Assembly: GCA_016196035.1 (NCBI GenBank)
Contig: JACPYM010000090.1
Span: forward strand, 1-64,000
DNA length: 64,000 nucleotides
From: Acidobacteriota bacterium
GTDB lineage: Bacteria; Acidobacteriota; Blastocatellia; RBC074
Direction: 5' to 3'
Shown: piece by piece, positions 33,749 through 47,600 of the stretch
Numbering within the stretch: position 1 is the first letter of the stretch
Layout of the letters: each line of letters opens with the position of its first letter
Translations under genes and position numbers: made by a program
The notes under the pieces: model-generated
Told to the model about the DNA's origin: nothing
Seen by the model: only the letters and a program-made list of their open reading frames with translations
Databases searched by the model: none

Positions 33749-34972
33749 ATGAAAATGAAATTGAGTCTATTGTTTTTGATGCTCATCACTGTTCCGCACG
33801 CGGCGCAACAACCTACGTCTATGGCTGAACCGCCGCTCGACTGGATCGAACCTGACACCGGCCATCGCGTCATTCGCCTGTCACGTGAACCCGGCACGGC
33901 GAGTCTGTACTTTCATCAAAACGCCTACACCGCCAATGGCGACAAGTTGGTGGTCACGACGCCCAAAGGCATCGCCACGATTGAACTCAAGACCGGCAAG
34001 CTCGAACAGATTGTCGAAGGCCGCGCGGGCAGTTTGGTCGTTGGGCGCAAAACGCGGCAGGTGTTTTACATCAAGGACGGCGCTGTAATGGTTACGCACC
34101 TCGACACCAAAGCCACGCGCGAGATCGTCCGGCGGCCCGAATTGCGCACTGGCTCCGGCTTGGCGGTGAATGCCGACGAAACGTTGCTCGGCGGCAGTTA
34201 TGTCGAGAACGATGCGCTGGCCGGGTTTCAAGCGCCCGCCAGCACGCAACCCGGCCAGCGGTTGGACAGTTATCCTGGCAAGGGCGACATGATGGAGCGG
34301 CGCTTGGCGGCCAAGTTGCCGATGGCGCTTTACACCATCAACATCAAGTCCGGCGAGGTGAAGCCGTTTTATCGGGCGACTGATTGGCTGAATCATGTGC
34401 AGTTTTCACCGACCGATCCGACGTTGATGATGTTTTGCCACGAAGGCCCTTGGCACAAGGTGGATCGCATCTGGACGATACGCACCGACGGCACACAAAA
34501 ACGGTTGATGCACAAACGCACGCTGGACATGGAAATCGCCGGGCACGAATTTTTCAGTGCCGACGGCCAGACGATCTGGTACGACCTGCAAACGCCCAAG
34601 CGCGAAGTCTTCTGGCTGGCGGGCGTAAACATCGCGACCGGTAAACAGACGCGTTACCCTGTGCCACGCGACCAATGGTCGGTGCATTTCAACATCGCGC
34701 CGAACGGCAAATTGTTCGCGGGCGATGGCGGCGGGCCGAGCAGTGTGGCAGCACCGGGCAACGGGCAATGGATTTATCTGTTCACGCCGCGCAACGGCCC
34801 AGGTGGCCCAGGTGATATGAAGCTGCAAGCCGAAAAGCTGGTCAATCTGGCCAGGCACAACTATCAGTTGGAACCGAACGTCACCTTTACGCCGGATATG
34901 AAATGGCTGGTGTTTCGCTCGAACATGCACGGGCCGACGCACGTGTATGCGGTGGAAGTGGCGAAGAAATAG
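33749..34972 (+). CDS. ogl: Oligogalacturonate lyase (PL22), copy 2
   Basis: The 407-residue exported protein (signal KLSLLFLMLITVPHAAQ) is a close paralogue of the PL22 at 17113. It shares WIEPDTGHRVIRLSREPG, SLYFHQNAYTANGDKL, FCHEGPWHKVDRIW, GHEFFSADGQTIWYD, WSVHFNIAPNGKLFAGDGG and a C-terminal LVFRSNMHGPTHVYAVEV. The predicted reaction is beta-elimination of unsaturated digalacturonate. It follows the intact PL11 by 60 bp, so backbone lyase and oligomer lyase are probably co-expressed. Start ATG 33749 was chosen as the first Met before the signal peptide; the upstream frame includes the tandem repeats. Confidence 0.88.
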   Translation: MKMKLSLLFLMLITVPHAAQQPTSMAEPPLDWIEPDTGHRVIRLSREPGTASLYFHQNAYTANGDKLVVTTPKGIATIELKTGKLEQIVEGRAGSLVVGRKTRQVFYIKDGAVMVTHLDTKATREIVRRPELRTGSGLAVNADETLLGGSYVENDALAGFQAPASTQPGQRLDSYPGKGDMMERRLAAKLPMALYTINIKSGEVKPFYRATDWLNHVQFSPTDPTLMMFCHEGPWHKVDRIWTIRTDGTQKRLMHKRTLDMEIAGHEFFSADGQTIWYDLQTPKREVFWLAGVNIATGKQTRYPVPRDQWSVHFNIAPNGKLFAGDGGGPSSVAAPGNGQWIYLFTPRNGPGGPGDMKLQAEKLVNLARHNYQLEPNVTFTPDMKWLVFRSNMHGPTHVYAVEVAKK

Positions 34973-35003
34973 TTCAGCATCGTGCATAGCCCCGGAGGTC
35001 TTG

Positions 35004-35414
35004 ATGCGTCCCCAACCTATGCTTGTCGTCGCCGATGTCGAAGCCAGCAGCCGCTGGTATCAACACCTGTTCGGTTGCCAAAGCGCGCACGGCGGTAAGG
35101 AATACGAACGGCTGATGTCGCATGACGCCTTAATCATGCAATTGCACCACTGGGAAGTTGACCATCATCACGGCTGCCTAGGTGATCCGCACGATAAACC
35201 GTATGGCAACGGCGTTTTGCTCTGGTTCGAAGTTGATGATTTCGATGCTGCCGTAGCGCGGGCGACTGAGTTGAAAGCGGAAATCGTCCTGCCGCCCCAC
35301 CGCAATCCGCCGGATGGTGATGGCGGCCCGAATCATCGCGAAATCTGGTTGCGCGATTTAGATGGTTACACCGTGGTCATCGCCAGCCCCGACAGTGAAG
35401 CCGGTAGTTTGTAA
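35004..35414 (+). CDS. VOC (glyoxalase/bleomycin-resistance) superfamily protein
   Basis: The 136-residue cytoplasmic protein has the paired beta-alpha-beta-beta-beta modules of the vicinal-oxygen-chelate fold: MLVVADVEASSRWYQHLFGC at the N-terminus and VLLWFEVDDFDAAVARATEL before the closing IWLRDLDGYTVVIAS, whose D-x-D-G-Y block is typical. A His-rich loop (HHWEVDHHHG) is unusual. The substrate cannot be assigned. CGGAGG at 34993-34998 supports the start at 35004. It lies between PL22 copy 2 and a CE12 esterase, so it may be an operon passenger. Confidence 0.8.
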   Translation: MRPQPMLVVADVEASSRWYQHLFGCQSAHGGKEYERLMSHDALIMQLHHWEVDHHHGCLGDPHDKPYGNGVLLWFEVDDFDAAVARATELKAEIVLPPHRNPPDGDGGPNHREIWLRDLDGYTVVIASPDSEAGSL

Positions 35415-35433
35415 AGCTTGCAAGGAGAACCCT

Positions 35434-36252
35434 ATGAAAACACGTCTCGCACTTAGCTTTGTGGCGTGGCTGCTTTTGCTGAGCGCGCCGCACGCTTTCT
35501 TTGACGCGCCTGCCGCCCAACAACCTGCCGCGCGCAAACCGGTGCTCTACCTCATCGGCGATTCGACGGTGAATACGCCGACCAAAGGGCAGCAGGGCTG
35601 GGGCACGCCGCTGCCGGAGTTTTTCGACTTGACGAAAATCAGCATTGAAAACCGCGCGCGCGGCGGACGCAGCAGCCGCACCTTTCTGACCGAAGGGCTG
35701 TGGCAGCAGGTATTCGACGCCTTGCAACCAGGCGATTTTGTGTTGATGCAGTTCGGCCACAACGATGGCGGGGCGCTCAATGATGATTCGCGCGCGCGTG
35801 GCTCCATTCGCGGCACCGGCGAAGAGACGCAGGAGATTGACAACCTCATCACCAAAAAGCACGAGGTCGTGCACAGTTTCGGTTGGTACTTACGCCAGTT
35901 CATCGCGGGCACAAAGGAAAAAGGCGCCACGCCCATCGTGTTGTCGCCCGTGCCGCGCAATAACTGGCCCAATGGCGGGAAAGACGGGAAAATCGCACGC
36001 GCCAGCAACGATTACGGCAAATGGGCGGCGGAAGCGGCCAAACAGGGCGGCGCGTTCTTCATTGATTTGAATGAAATCAGCGCGGCCCATTACGAAACGC
36101 TCGGCCCTGAAAAGGTCAAGGCCGAGTATTTCACCGAGGCTGACAATACGCACACCAGCCCAGTGGGCGCGCGGCGCAACGCGGTTTCGGTGGTCGAAGG
36201 ATTGCGCGGCTTAAAGGGCTGCGCGCTGCAAGCTTATTTGTTGGAAAAGTAG
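35434..36252 (+). CDS. Rhamnogalacturonan acetylesterase (CE12), single-domain
   Basis: The 272-residue protein has a signal peptide and one SGNH domain: LIGDSTVNTPTKGQQGWG (Ser44), NRARGGRSSRTF, FGHNDGGALND and ADNTHTSPVGA (Asp237, His240). The length and the GRSSRTF block match rhamnogalacturonan acetylesterases. It should deacetylate rhamnogalacturonan I so that PL11 can act. AAGGAG seven bases upstream supports ATG 35434, 20 bp after the VOC gene. It is the simplest of three CE12 modules in the window; the others carry a binding-like domain (15396) or a GH28 domain (60509). Confidence 0.9.
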   Translation: MKTRLALSFVAWLLLLSAPHAFFDAPAAQQPAARKPVLYLIGDSTVNTPTKGQQGWGTPLPEFFDLTKISIENRARGGRSSRTFLTEGLWQQVFDALQPGDFVLMQFGHNDGGALNDDSRARGSIRGTGEETQEIDNLITKKHEVVHSFGWYLRQFIAGTKEKGATPIVLSPVPRNNWPNGGKDGKIARASNDYGKWAAEAAKQGGAFFIDLNEISAAHYETLGPEKVKAEYFTEADNTHTSPVGARRNAVSVVEGLRGLKGCALQAYLLEK

Positions 36253-36329
36253 CGTGTCCAGGTTGGCCCCCTTACTGAGTTACGCATAGGCCGCAGCCAA
36301 TCTATCCAGCCTCAGCAGTTTAGCCTGCG

Positions 36330-36371
36330 ATTTTAGATTTCTTTTGGAAACTTTTCAGCCTCCGCTCATTG
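36330..36371 (+). promoter_or_regulatory. Shared upstream motif, copy 2 (GH106 gene)
   Basis: This block starts ATTTTAGATTTCTTTTGGAA and ends CTCATTG, matching 10886-10927. It lies 271 bp before the GH106 ATG. The 390-bp gap 36253-36642 shows no gene and no other structure that I can identify. Confidence 0.4.
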
Positions 36372-36642
36372 TTAAAGACGTGCGGCTGCTTTATTCAAGC
36401 CGGGTACGACTAGCCTTCTTTGCTGGGACGAATAACGAAATCAAACAAACATTGCAAGCATACGCGGTCTGCCAGCCGCGCTGCGATCTCCGGCACGGTT
36501 TTCGGCGAGTTCAACGGCGCCTGTGGCGCGCGCAGTATTCAGGGAGCGGTGGAATTCGATTTCTAAAGTGGGAACCTGGGGACGCACTGCCTGACCGTAC
36601 ACCCAATTGCAATTTGCTCTGAAGCTGGGAAGAACCAATCGC

Positions 36643-39405
36643 ATGAGATTTCAAAAGCGTTCGACGAACATGCCCAAGTTGCTGGCTTTGTTCATGCTGC
36701 CTTTGGTGTTGGCCGCGTCCATCTTGCAACATCCGGGCGCCTCGCCCGATTCGTTGGCTGAATTGCAACGCCAATTCCAAACGCCGCCCGACGACGCGCG
36801 GATCATGATGCGCTGGTGGTGGTTCGGCCCGGCCGTGACCAAGGCCGGCATCGAACGCGAGTTGCGCCAGATGAAAGACGCAGGCATTGGCGGCGTAGAG
36901 ATTCAACCCGTCTATCCGCTGGCCTTGGATGACGAAAGCAAGGGCCTCAAAAATCTGCGCTTCCTCTCGGCTGAGTTCCTCGACGCGCTGAAATTCGCCA
37001 ACGAAAAGGCCCGTGAATTGGGCTTGCGCGTGGATTTGACGCTCGGCAGCGGCTGGCCCTTTGGCGGGCCGCTGGTGCCCGCGACCCAGGCGGCGGGGCG
37101 GTTGCGCGTTGAACGGGTGACGGCTGAACAAGCGCGCGTGCCCCTGCCCAAGCTGGGCGATGGCGAGGAATTCATCGCGGCCTTTGCGGGGCAACGCGAG
37201 TTGACCGAGGTCAAAGACGGCGCGGTCTGGCTGCCCGCCGAGCAATCCAAAAAGAGCGAAGTGCTTTTCTTCATCGCGGGCCGCACGCGCCAACAGGTCA
37301 AACGCGCGGCGTATGGAGCCGAGGGCTTCGTGCTGAATCATTACGACCGCGCGGCGCTCGACACGTATTTGAAAAATGTCGGCGAACCGCTGATACAGGC
37401 GTTCGGCACGCAGCCGCCTTACGCCGTCTTTTGCGACAGCCTCGAAGTGTTTAGCTCTGACTGGACGAGCGATTTTCTGCCAGAGTTCCAACGGCGGCGC
37501 GGCTACGATTTGAAACCGTTGTTGCCCGCGCTGGTGCGTGACATTGGCCCGCAAACCGCGAGTGTCCGCCACGATTGGGGGCAGACGCTGACCGAGTTAC
37601 TCAACGAACGCTTCCTCGCGCCGTTGCAACAGTGGGCCAAGCAGCACCATACCAAATTCCGCCTGCAAGGCTATGGCATCCCGCCCGCGACGATTGGCAG
37701 CAATGCCAATGTGGATTTGACCGAAGGCGAGGGGCCGCAGTGGAAAACCCTGCGCGCCGCGCGTTGGGCCTCGTCAGCGAATCATCTGTACGGGCGCAAT
37801 ATCACGTCCTCAGAAACCTGGACGTGGTTGCATTCGCCGTCGTTCCGCGCGACACCGCTCGATGTCAAAGCCGAAGCCGATTTGCACTTCCTGCAAGGCA
37901 TCAATCAACTCATCGGGCATGGCTGGCCGTATACGCCTGAGAGCGTCGAATATCCGGGCAATCGTTTTTATGCGGCGGCGGTCTTTGACGAAAAGAATCC
38001 CTGGTGGATTGCGATGCCGGAGGTTTCAAAGTATCTGCAACGCATCAGCTATCTGATGCGACAGGGCGCGTCCGCCAATGACGTGGCGTTCTATCTGCCC
38101 AACAGCGATGCCTGGGCCGGCTTCGTCAATCCCAAAGTGCATTACATGATCGAAGCGCTCAAAGAGCGCATCGGCGAAGACGCCATCGCGCAAGTGCTGG
38201 AAGCGGGCTTCAACTTGGATTTCTTTGACGACGAGGTGTTGCGGCAACTCGGCAAGGTTGAAGCAGGCGGGCTGGCCTTGGGGCCGAACAAATACAAGGC
38301 CGTCGTCTTGCCGAACGTCGAACGCCTGCCGCTGGCGACGTTGCAAACGCTGGAAGCTTTTGCGCGGCAGGGCGGCGTGGTGATTGCGGCGCGGCGTAAA
38401 CCTGCGCTGTTGCCGGGCTTCAAAACCACTGAGGCCGAGCGCGCGCAATTCAGCGCATTGGTTCAGAAACTGTTTGCGGGGGGAAAACCGCTCGCGCATT
38501 TTGTCGCGGATGACCGGGAACTCGGCGGCAAGCTGGCCTCGTTGACGCAACCCGATGTGCGGCTGACGCCTGCCGTGCCGGGTATTGGCTTTATTCATCG
38601 CCGCACTGCGGAAGCCGAGATTTACTTTCTCGCCAATTCGACCAATGAAACGCAGCGCGTCACCGCCACGTTTCGCGTGATGGCGGGGCAAGCCGAAAGC
38701 TGGAACCCGCTGGATGGCGGCGTCGCGCCGCTCCCAGCCGAATGGAGCGCGCCAGGCGCGACCGTCGCGCTGTCGTTTGCGCCTTATGAAGCGCGGGTGC
38801 TGGTCTTCACCCGGCGGCGTTTGCCCGTGCCCGCGCCGTCGCTGCTTGCCGCGCTGCCCGCGCCCGTGGAAATCAGCAACGACTGGCGGGTGACCATCGG
38901 TCAAGTGAGCCAGACGCGCGCGCAATTGCGTTCGTGGACGGAAGACGAGGCGACGCGTTTCTATTCGGGCGCCGCGACATACGAAAAAGAAATCAATGTG
39001 CCGGCGGCGCTGTTGCAACCGCTGGCACGGCTCAGTGTGCGGCTGGATTTCGGCGCGGGGCAGGCGGTGCCCGTGCAAGCGCGCAAAAACGGTATGCAGG
39101 CTTGGTTCGATGCGCCGGTGCGGGATGCGGCGGTAGTGTATGTCAACGAGCAGCGCGCGGGCGCGGTCTGGTGTCCGCCGTATTCGCTTGAGGTGACGAA
39201 GCTGTTGAAACCAGGCGCGAATCGCTTGCGCATCGTCGTCGGTAACACGGCGATTAACTATCTGGCCGGGCACAAACAGCCCGATTACAAAGAACTCAAT
39301 CAGCGCTACGGCGAGCGTTTCCAGCCGCAGGACATGGAAAACCTGCAACCGTTGCCGTCAGGTTTGTTAGGGCCGGTGCGGTTGGTGGCGGGCCGTGGGA
39401 ACTGA
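36643..39405 (+). CDS. Alpha-L-rhamnosidase (GH106)
   Basis: The 920-residue protein has an N-terminal signal/anchor ([18 protein letters not shown]) and then the GH106 opening [39 protein letters not shown], with [32 protein letters not shown] and a C-terminal galactose-binding-like beta domain closing with LGPVRLV. GH106 enzymes remove alpha-linked rhamnose, including from rhamnogalacturonan oligosaccharides. Length agrees with the family. The start at ATG 36643 is the first that gives a signal peptide; ATG 36670 is an alternative. No strong ribosome site is visible at either. It is followed by an inverted repeat and a convergent LysR gene. Confidence 0.88.
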   Translation: MRFQKRSTNMPKLLALFMLPLVLAASILQHPGASPDSLAELQRQFQTPPDDARIMMRWWWFGPAVTKAGIERELRQMKDAGIGGVEIQPVYPLALDDESKGLKNLRFLSAEFLDALKFANEKARELGLRVDLTLGSGWPFGGPLVPATQAAGRLRVERVTAEQARVPLPKLGDGEEFIAAFAGQRELTEVKDGAVWLPAEQSKKSEVLFFIAGRTRQQVKRAAYGAEGFVLNHYDRAALDTYLKNVGEPLIQAFGTQPPYAVFCDSLEVFSSDWTSDFLPEFQRRRGYDLKPLLPALVRDIGPQTASVRHDWGQTLTELLNERFLAPLQQWAKQHHTKFRLQGYGIPPATIGSNANVDLTEGEGPQWKTLRAARWASSANHLYGRNITSSETWTWLHSPSFRATPLDVKAEADLHFLQGINQLIGHGWPYTPESVEYPGNRFYAAAVFDEKNPWWIAMPEVSKYLQRISYLMRQGASANDVAFYLPNSDAWAGFVNPKVHYMIEALKERIGEDAIAQVLEAGFNLDFFDDEVLRQLGKVEAGGLALGPNKYKAVVLPNVERLPLATLQTLEAFARQGGVVIAARRKPALLPGFKTTEAERAQFSALVQKLFAGGKPLAHFVADDRELGGKLASLTQPDVRLTPAVPGIGFIHRRTAEAEIYFLANSTNETQRVTATFRVMAGQAESWNPLDGGVAPLPAEWSAPGATVALSFAPYEARVLVFTRRRLPVPAPSLLAALPAPVEISNDWRVTIGQVSQTRAQLRSWTEDEATRFYSGAATYEKEINVPAALLQPLARLSVRLDFGAGQAVPVQARKNGMQAWFDAPVRDAAVVYVNEQRAGAVWCPPYSLEVTKLLKPGANRLRIVVGNTAINYLAGHKQPDYKELNQRYGERFQPQDMENLQPLPSGLLGPVRLVAGRGN

Positions 39406-39415
39406 AACACTTGTT

Positions 39416-39517
39416 GGAACAGTACCGCGACAGTGATGGAGCGGTCGCGTTTCATTGCACGCTGTTCCGCTAGGTTTGCTGACCAAGACCGCTCCATCAC
39501 TGTCGCGGTACTGTTCC
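39416..39517. repeat. Long inverted repeat between GH106 and lysR, right arm inside lysR
   Basis: Perfect 31-bp arms (39416-39446, 39487-39517), containing GGAACAGTACCGCGACAGTG, enclose a 40-nt loop. The right arm supplies the last codons and stop of the convergent LysR gene. Confidence 0.92.
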
Positions 39518-40432
39518 GCGTTTCGCGCCATTGCGGCCAGGTTGTTTCGTGCCGAGTTCCTGCACGATCAGATTGAACAGTTCCTGCACGGCGTTGGGCA
39601 CAAACGTGGATTTCAAGGTGACCAGCGCGAGTTGGCGATGGAGGCGATGCCGCTCGACGCGCAAGAGGCGCACTTTTTTATCCAACGCATCATTGCCGAC
39701 GGCGTGACTGGGCAGGACGGAAGCGCCCAGACCGGTGCCGACCAGACTTTTGATGGCTTCGATGTTTTCCATGACCATCGCCAGTTGCGGCGTCACGCCG
39801 AGCGAGGCGAAAAAGTTGTCAATCAAGCCGCGCATCACGGTTTTCTTTTCGTACAGAATGAACCGCAACGCGCGCAGATCATTGACCGTCAAGGAGCGTT
39901 TGCGCGCCAGCGGATGGCGGCGGGGCAGGGCGATCAATAATTCTTCATCGCACAGCGGAGTGAGTTGCAGGTCGTTTTCCACGACGGGCAGCATCACCAG
40001 CCCCAGATCGAGGCGTTGGGCTTGCACGTCACGGATGATGACATCGGTGGTTTCCGACACGATGACCAGTTCGATGTTGGGATAACGCGCCTGATAAGTT
40101 TCGAGCACGTGCGGCAATTGATAAATCAGCGTCGTTGCGCCAGTGCCCAGGCGGACTTTGCCGCGTTGCATGCCGTTGAGTTCGCGGATCGCCATCTCGG
40201 CGTTTTTGACGTCTTGCAGGATGCGCTCGCAATGGTCGCGCAGCAATTGCCACGCCTCGGTCAGCAAAACGCGCTTGCCGACGCGCATGAAAAGCTGGCA
40301 ACCGAGTTCGTGCTCGAGTTGTTTGATGTGCTGGCTGATCGTGGATTGTGACAAGTGCATTTCGCGGCTGGCGTGTGTAAAACCACCGGTGCGGACGGCG
40401 GAATAGAAGATTTTGAGTTGGTGTAAGTCCAT
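39497..40432 (-). CDS. LysR-family transcriptional regulator
   Basis: The 311-residue protein has the LysR winged helix (MDLHQLKIFYSAVRTGGFTHASREMHLSQSTISQHIKQLEHELG, residues 1-44) followed by the two-lobe substrate-binding domain (about 88-295; GKVRLGTGATTLIYQLPHVL, LDLGLVMLPV). It is divergent from TonB receptor 3, with a 435-bp shared upstream region, so it probably controls that receptor and itself (family habit; inference). Start placed at 40432, since codons upstream are not protein-like. The last seven residues and the stop are encoded by the arm of an inverted repeat, so the native C-terminus may have been replaced. The ligand may be a pectin-derived acid; not shown. Confidence 0.88.
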   Translation of the reverse strand: MDLHQLKIFYSAVRTGGFTHASREMHLSQSTISQHIKQLEHELGCQLFMRVGKRVLLTEAWQLLRDHCERILQDVKNAEMAIRELNGMQRGKVRLGTGATTLIYQLPHVLETYQARYPNIELVIVSETTDVIIRDVQAQRLDLGLVMLPVVENDLQLTPLCDEELLIALPRRHPLARKRSLTVNDLRALRFILYEKKTVMRGLIDNFFASLGVTPQLAMVMENIEAIKSLVGTGLGASVLPSHAVGNDALDKKVRLLRVERHRLHRQLALVTLKSTFVPNAVQELFNLIVQELGTKQPGRNGAKRGTVPRQ

Positions 40433-40796
40433 GTTTCCGGCTCCTGTGATTGATCGGTATTTGCGATTGAAACGTTTGGAATTATGAATTTTACAGATAA
40501 ATGTGGATGCGGTAAAACCTTGAATATCCACGGGTGTCGTTACTGCGACGCGGACGATGACTGACACGACAAAAGGAACCCGGCTCGCCCGCCACGCGGC
40601 TGAGCACGCCACAGAAGTTCCACCTTTCTTTGCTGGGCTTATTTCTATCAAATCGTTTTATTCGCAACAGAGCATGAGGTTCAGGTTGTGGCCTGTGCGT
40701 GTGCTTGCCGAAACAGGCGGCTGCCTGAATCGCATGTTCTTTGGTGCCAATTTTAATCAGCAATTCGGCTTGAATATATGAAGATCATGATGGGAC

Positions 40797-40848
40797 GGAC
40801 GGACGTCTGGCGGCTAGTGAACGGGCTAGGACAGACGTACATCCGTCC
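40797..40848. repeat. Imperfect inverted repeat in the lysR-TonB receptor 3 gap
   Basis: GGACGGACGTCTG (40797-40809) and CAGACGTACATCCGTCC (40832-40848) pair imperfectly. It ends 19 bp before the receptor start. The rest of the divergent gap (40433-40796) holds no gene and presumably the divergent promoters. Confidence 0.6.
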
Positions 40849-40867
40849 TGCACTCACGGAGGACTCG

Positions 40868-44512
<3,645 letters not shown>

Positions 44513-44657
44513 GCCGGTCTGTTATGCCAAACACGTGGCAGCCGCTCGATTCATTCCGGCGGCTGCCTGCTTTTCCGCCCGCTCAAGTAACTCAACTCTG
44601 GTTGGTTCGCGCTGCCAGACAATTAATAGACTTAACCACAACATCTCTGGAGGCAGT

Positions 44658-47600
44658 ATGAAACATTCGATCTGCGTCCTGCGTGTGCTGCTCTTTTGCG
44701 TTATTAGCTGTAACTTGATGACGCTCGGCCACGCGCAAGACTATCGTGCGAAATTACAAGGCACTGTGGCCGACGCTTCGGGCGGCGCGCTACCGGGCGC
44801 CAAAGTTGTCTTACGCAACGTCGGCACCGGCGTCGAAGTGACGCGCCAGACCAACGGCGAAGGACTGTATATTTTCGATTTCGTCGAATCGGGAACCTAT
44901 ACCGTCCTTGTCGAAGCGCAGGGGTTCAAGAAATTCGAGCAGCGCAATATCCTCGTGCAAAATCGCGGCGACATCACCGTCAACGTGAAGATGGAAATCG
45001 GCGGCGTCAGCGAAGTCGTCACCATTCAGGACACACCCGTGGCTGTGCAATTCAATTCCAGCAGCGACTCGACAACCATCGGCAACGAACTCATCAACCA
45101 GCTTCCGTTGCGCGGACGCAATCCTTACAACGTCGTCGCGCTCGACCCGACGATCAACGGCGGCGAAAACGCCAACGGCGAAAACCGCCCTTATCACCAC
45201 GCCTTCGCCAACGAATTCGACGCGGGCGGCGGCACCACGCGCGCCAACGACATTCAACTCGACGGCGTGCCGCTGACTTCAAGCTACAAAACTTCGTACA
45301 CGCCTTCGATTGAAGCCGTGCAGGAAGTGTCGTTTCAAAAGAACGCGGTGGATGCCGAATACGGTTATAGCGCGGGCGGCGTCATCACGTTGAACATGAA
45401 ATCCGGTACGAATCGCTTTCACGGTTCGGGCTATTACCACAACCGCGATCCGCGCTTTAACGCATTCGGCGACCCGACCATTCCGCGCACGGCGGGTGCT
45501 GACGAAACCATCTATCGCGGCACGCGGCTCAAAATGTATGGCGGCACGATTGGCGGCCCCATCGTGAAAAACAAAGTGTTCTTTTTCTCTTCGTGGGAAC
45601 AGTGGTACGACCATCGCCCCATCACTGTGAAACTTACCGTTCCAACGGCGCTCGAACGCAAAGGCGATTTTAGTCAGTCCAGAATCGGTGCTTACACCTA
45701 TACGGTCACTCCCGGAGCTACAGCAAGTTTATGTGGCGGAAGTGGTGCGACCTGTGCGCGTCCCGTCTATGATCCGCTCACTTCAACTGGTACCAGCGGT
45801 TTGCGCGCCATACCATTTCTCAACAACATCATTCCGGCCAATCGCTTTGATCCGACGGCGGCGAAGCTGATTGCTGAAACGCCCCTGCCCAATCTGCCGG
45901 GCAATGATTTGAACTGGCAAGGCACCAAGACCGAAAACGTAGGTTATTGGAATCTCTCGAACCGCGTGGATTGGAACGTCAACGAAAAGCTCAAAGCGTT
46001 TGTGCGTTATGGCTATTTCAAAACCAACCTGCTCGAAGCGCCGCAAGACAACACGACGGGCAAGCTGTTTCCGGCGGCGGGCAGCCATCGCAACGGCTTG
46101 AGCATTGCGGCGGATACGGTTTACACGATCTCTTCGTCCAAGGTGCTGAACGTGCGAGCCAATTATCACAAGCTGATTGACGAGTTCGCGACGAGTGACG
46201 ACTACATTCTCGGCAAGTCGGGCATCGAGTCGCTGTGGCCGAATAACCCGTGGTACACGTCGCTGTTCACGCGCGATTTGATTTATTACCCCGCCGTGAA
46301 TGTGCTGACTGGCACTACGAATAACCAACTGGGGCGTCCCGGAAGCAGCGAGTATTGGCAACGCCCGCAAGGCTGGGGCGGCTCGGCGCGCATGAACTGG
46401 TACGCGGGCAATCACAACCTCAAGTTCGGCGGCGAACTGCGCGTGGATAAAGGTAAGGGCGCGCGCTTCATTCCGCTCAATCTGAACTTCCGCGCGCAAA
46501 ACACCGCGAGCCAGAACACCAGCGCCAACATCAACACCTCCGGCAACGAATGGGCGACGATGTTGCTCGGCGTGTTGGACGCCAACACCGTCGCGCAGCG
46601 CATACCCGTGCAGGAAGTCGTGACGTTGGGTTACGCAGCGTATTTCCAAGATGATTTCAAAGTGAACAGCCGGTTGACCCTCAATCTGGGCTTGCGTTGG
46701 GAATATGAACCTGGCCCGGTAGATCGGCAAAATCGTTTGTCACAGCGGCTCGATCTCACGAATCCGATTCCTGAATTTCAAACGACGCCGCCGAACATGC
46801 CTGCTTCGGTGCTGGCGCTGTTGGCGACCAAAGGCTACAAGCCGACTTATAACGGCGCGTGGGTGTTCACGGATGCCAACAACCGCAACGCCTGGTCGCG
46901 GCAAGCCTTGAATCTGTTGCCGCGCATCGGCGGCGCGTTCAAGCTCGACAGCAAATCGGTGCTGCGTTTTGGCTATGCGCGCTATCTGTCACCTTCCTCG
47001 AAAATTCGTGACCCGCTGGGGGCTTTCGTCACCCAATATGCGGGCTACTCGACCAGTTCGAACCCGCTGGGTTTGTCAACGGTCAACGGCAATACGGGCG
47101 TGCCAGTGGCGTTTCTTTCCAATCCGTTTCCGACCACTGGCACGTTTGCGAATCCCTTGCAACAGCCGACCGAAAAAGCGTTGGGGCGTTATACCAATCT
47201 GGGCAACGCGGTCAGTCTCGACCAATACGAATTGAAGCCGCAAAACAACGACCGCTATTCGTTGTCTTATCAACGCGAAGTGTGGAAGCGCACCATCGTG
47301 AGTTTCGATTTCTTTTACAACAACGGCACCAATCTGCCGATTGACGTTGACCTGAATCAGGCCGATCCGAACTTCCTGTATGACCAACCGCGTTCGGTGA
47401 CGAATGCTTCGGTAGCAAATCCGTTCCGCAATTACCTGACGACCAACGTCTTCCCCGGCGCGTTGCGCAACGGCGCGGCCAATGTGACGGTGGCGACGTT
47501 GTTGCGGCCTTATCCGCAATATGGTGCGATCACGCAAACCAACACGGCGCTGCGCAAATTGCACGTGATGTCTTACAAAGTGCAGGCCCAACGCCCCTTC

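Noticed and set aside
36330-36362. Sigma-54 promoter reading of the shared motif (GG-N10-GC)
   Set aside because: The spacing fits only one of the two copies and the consensus is otherwise poor.
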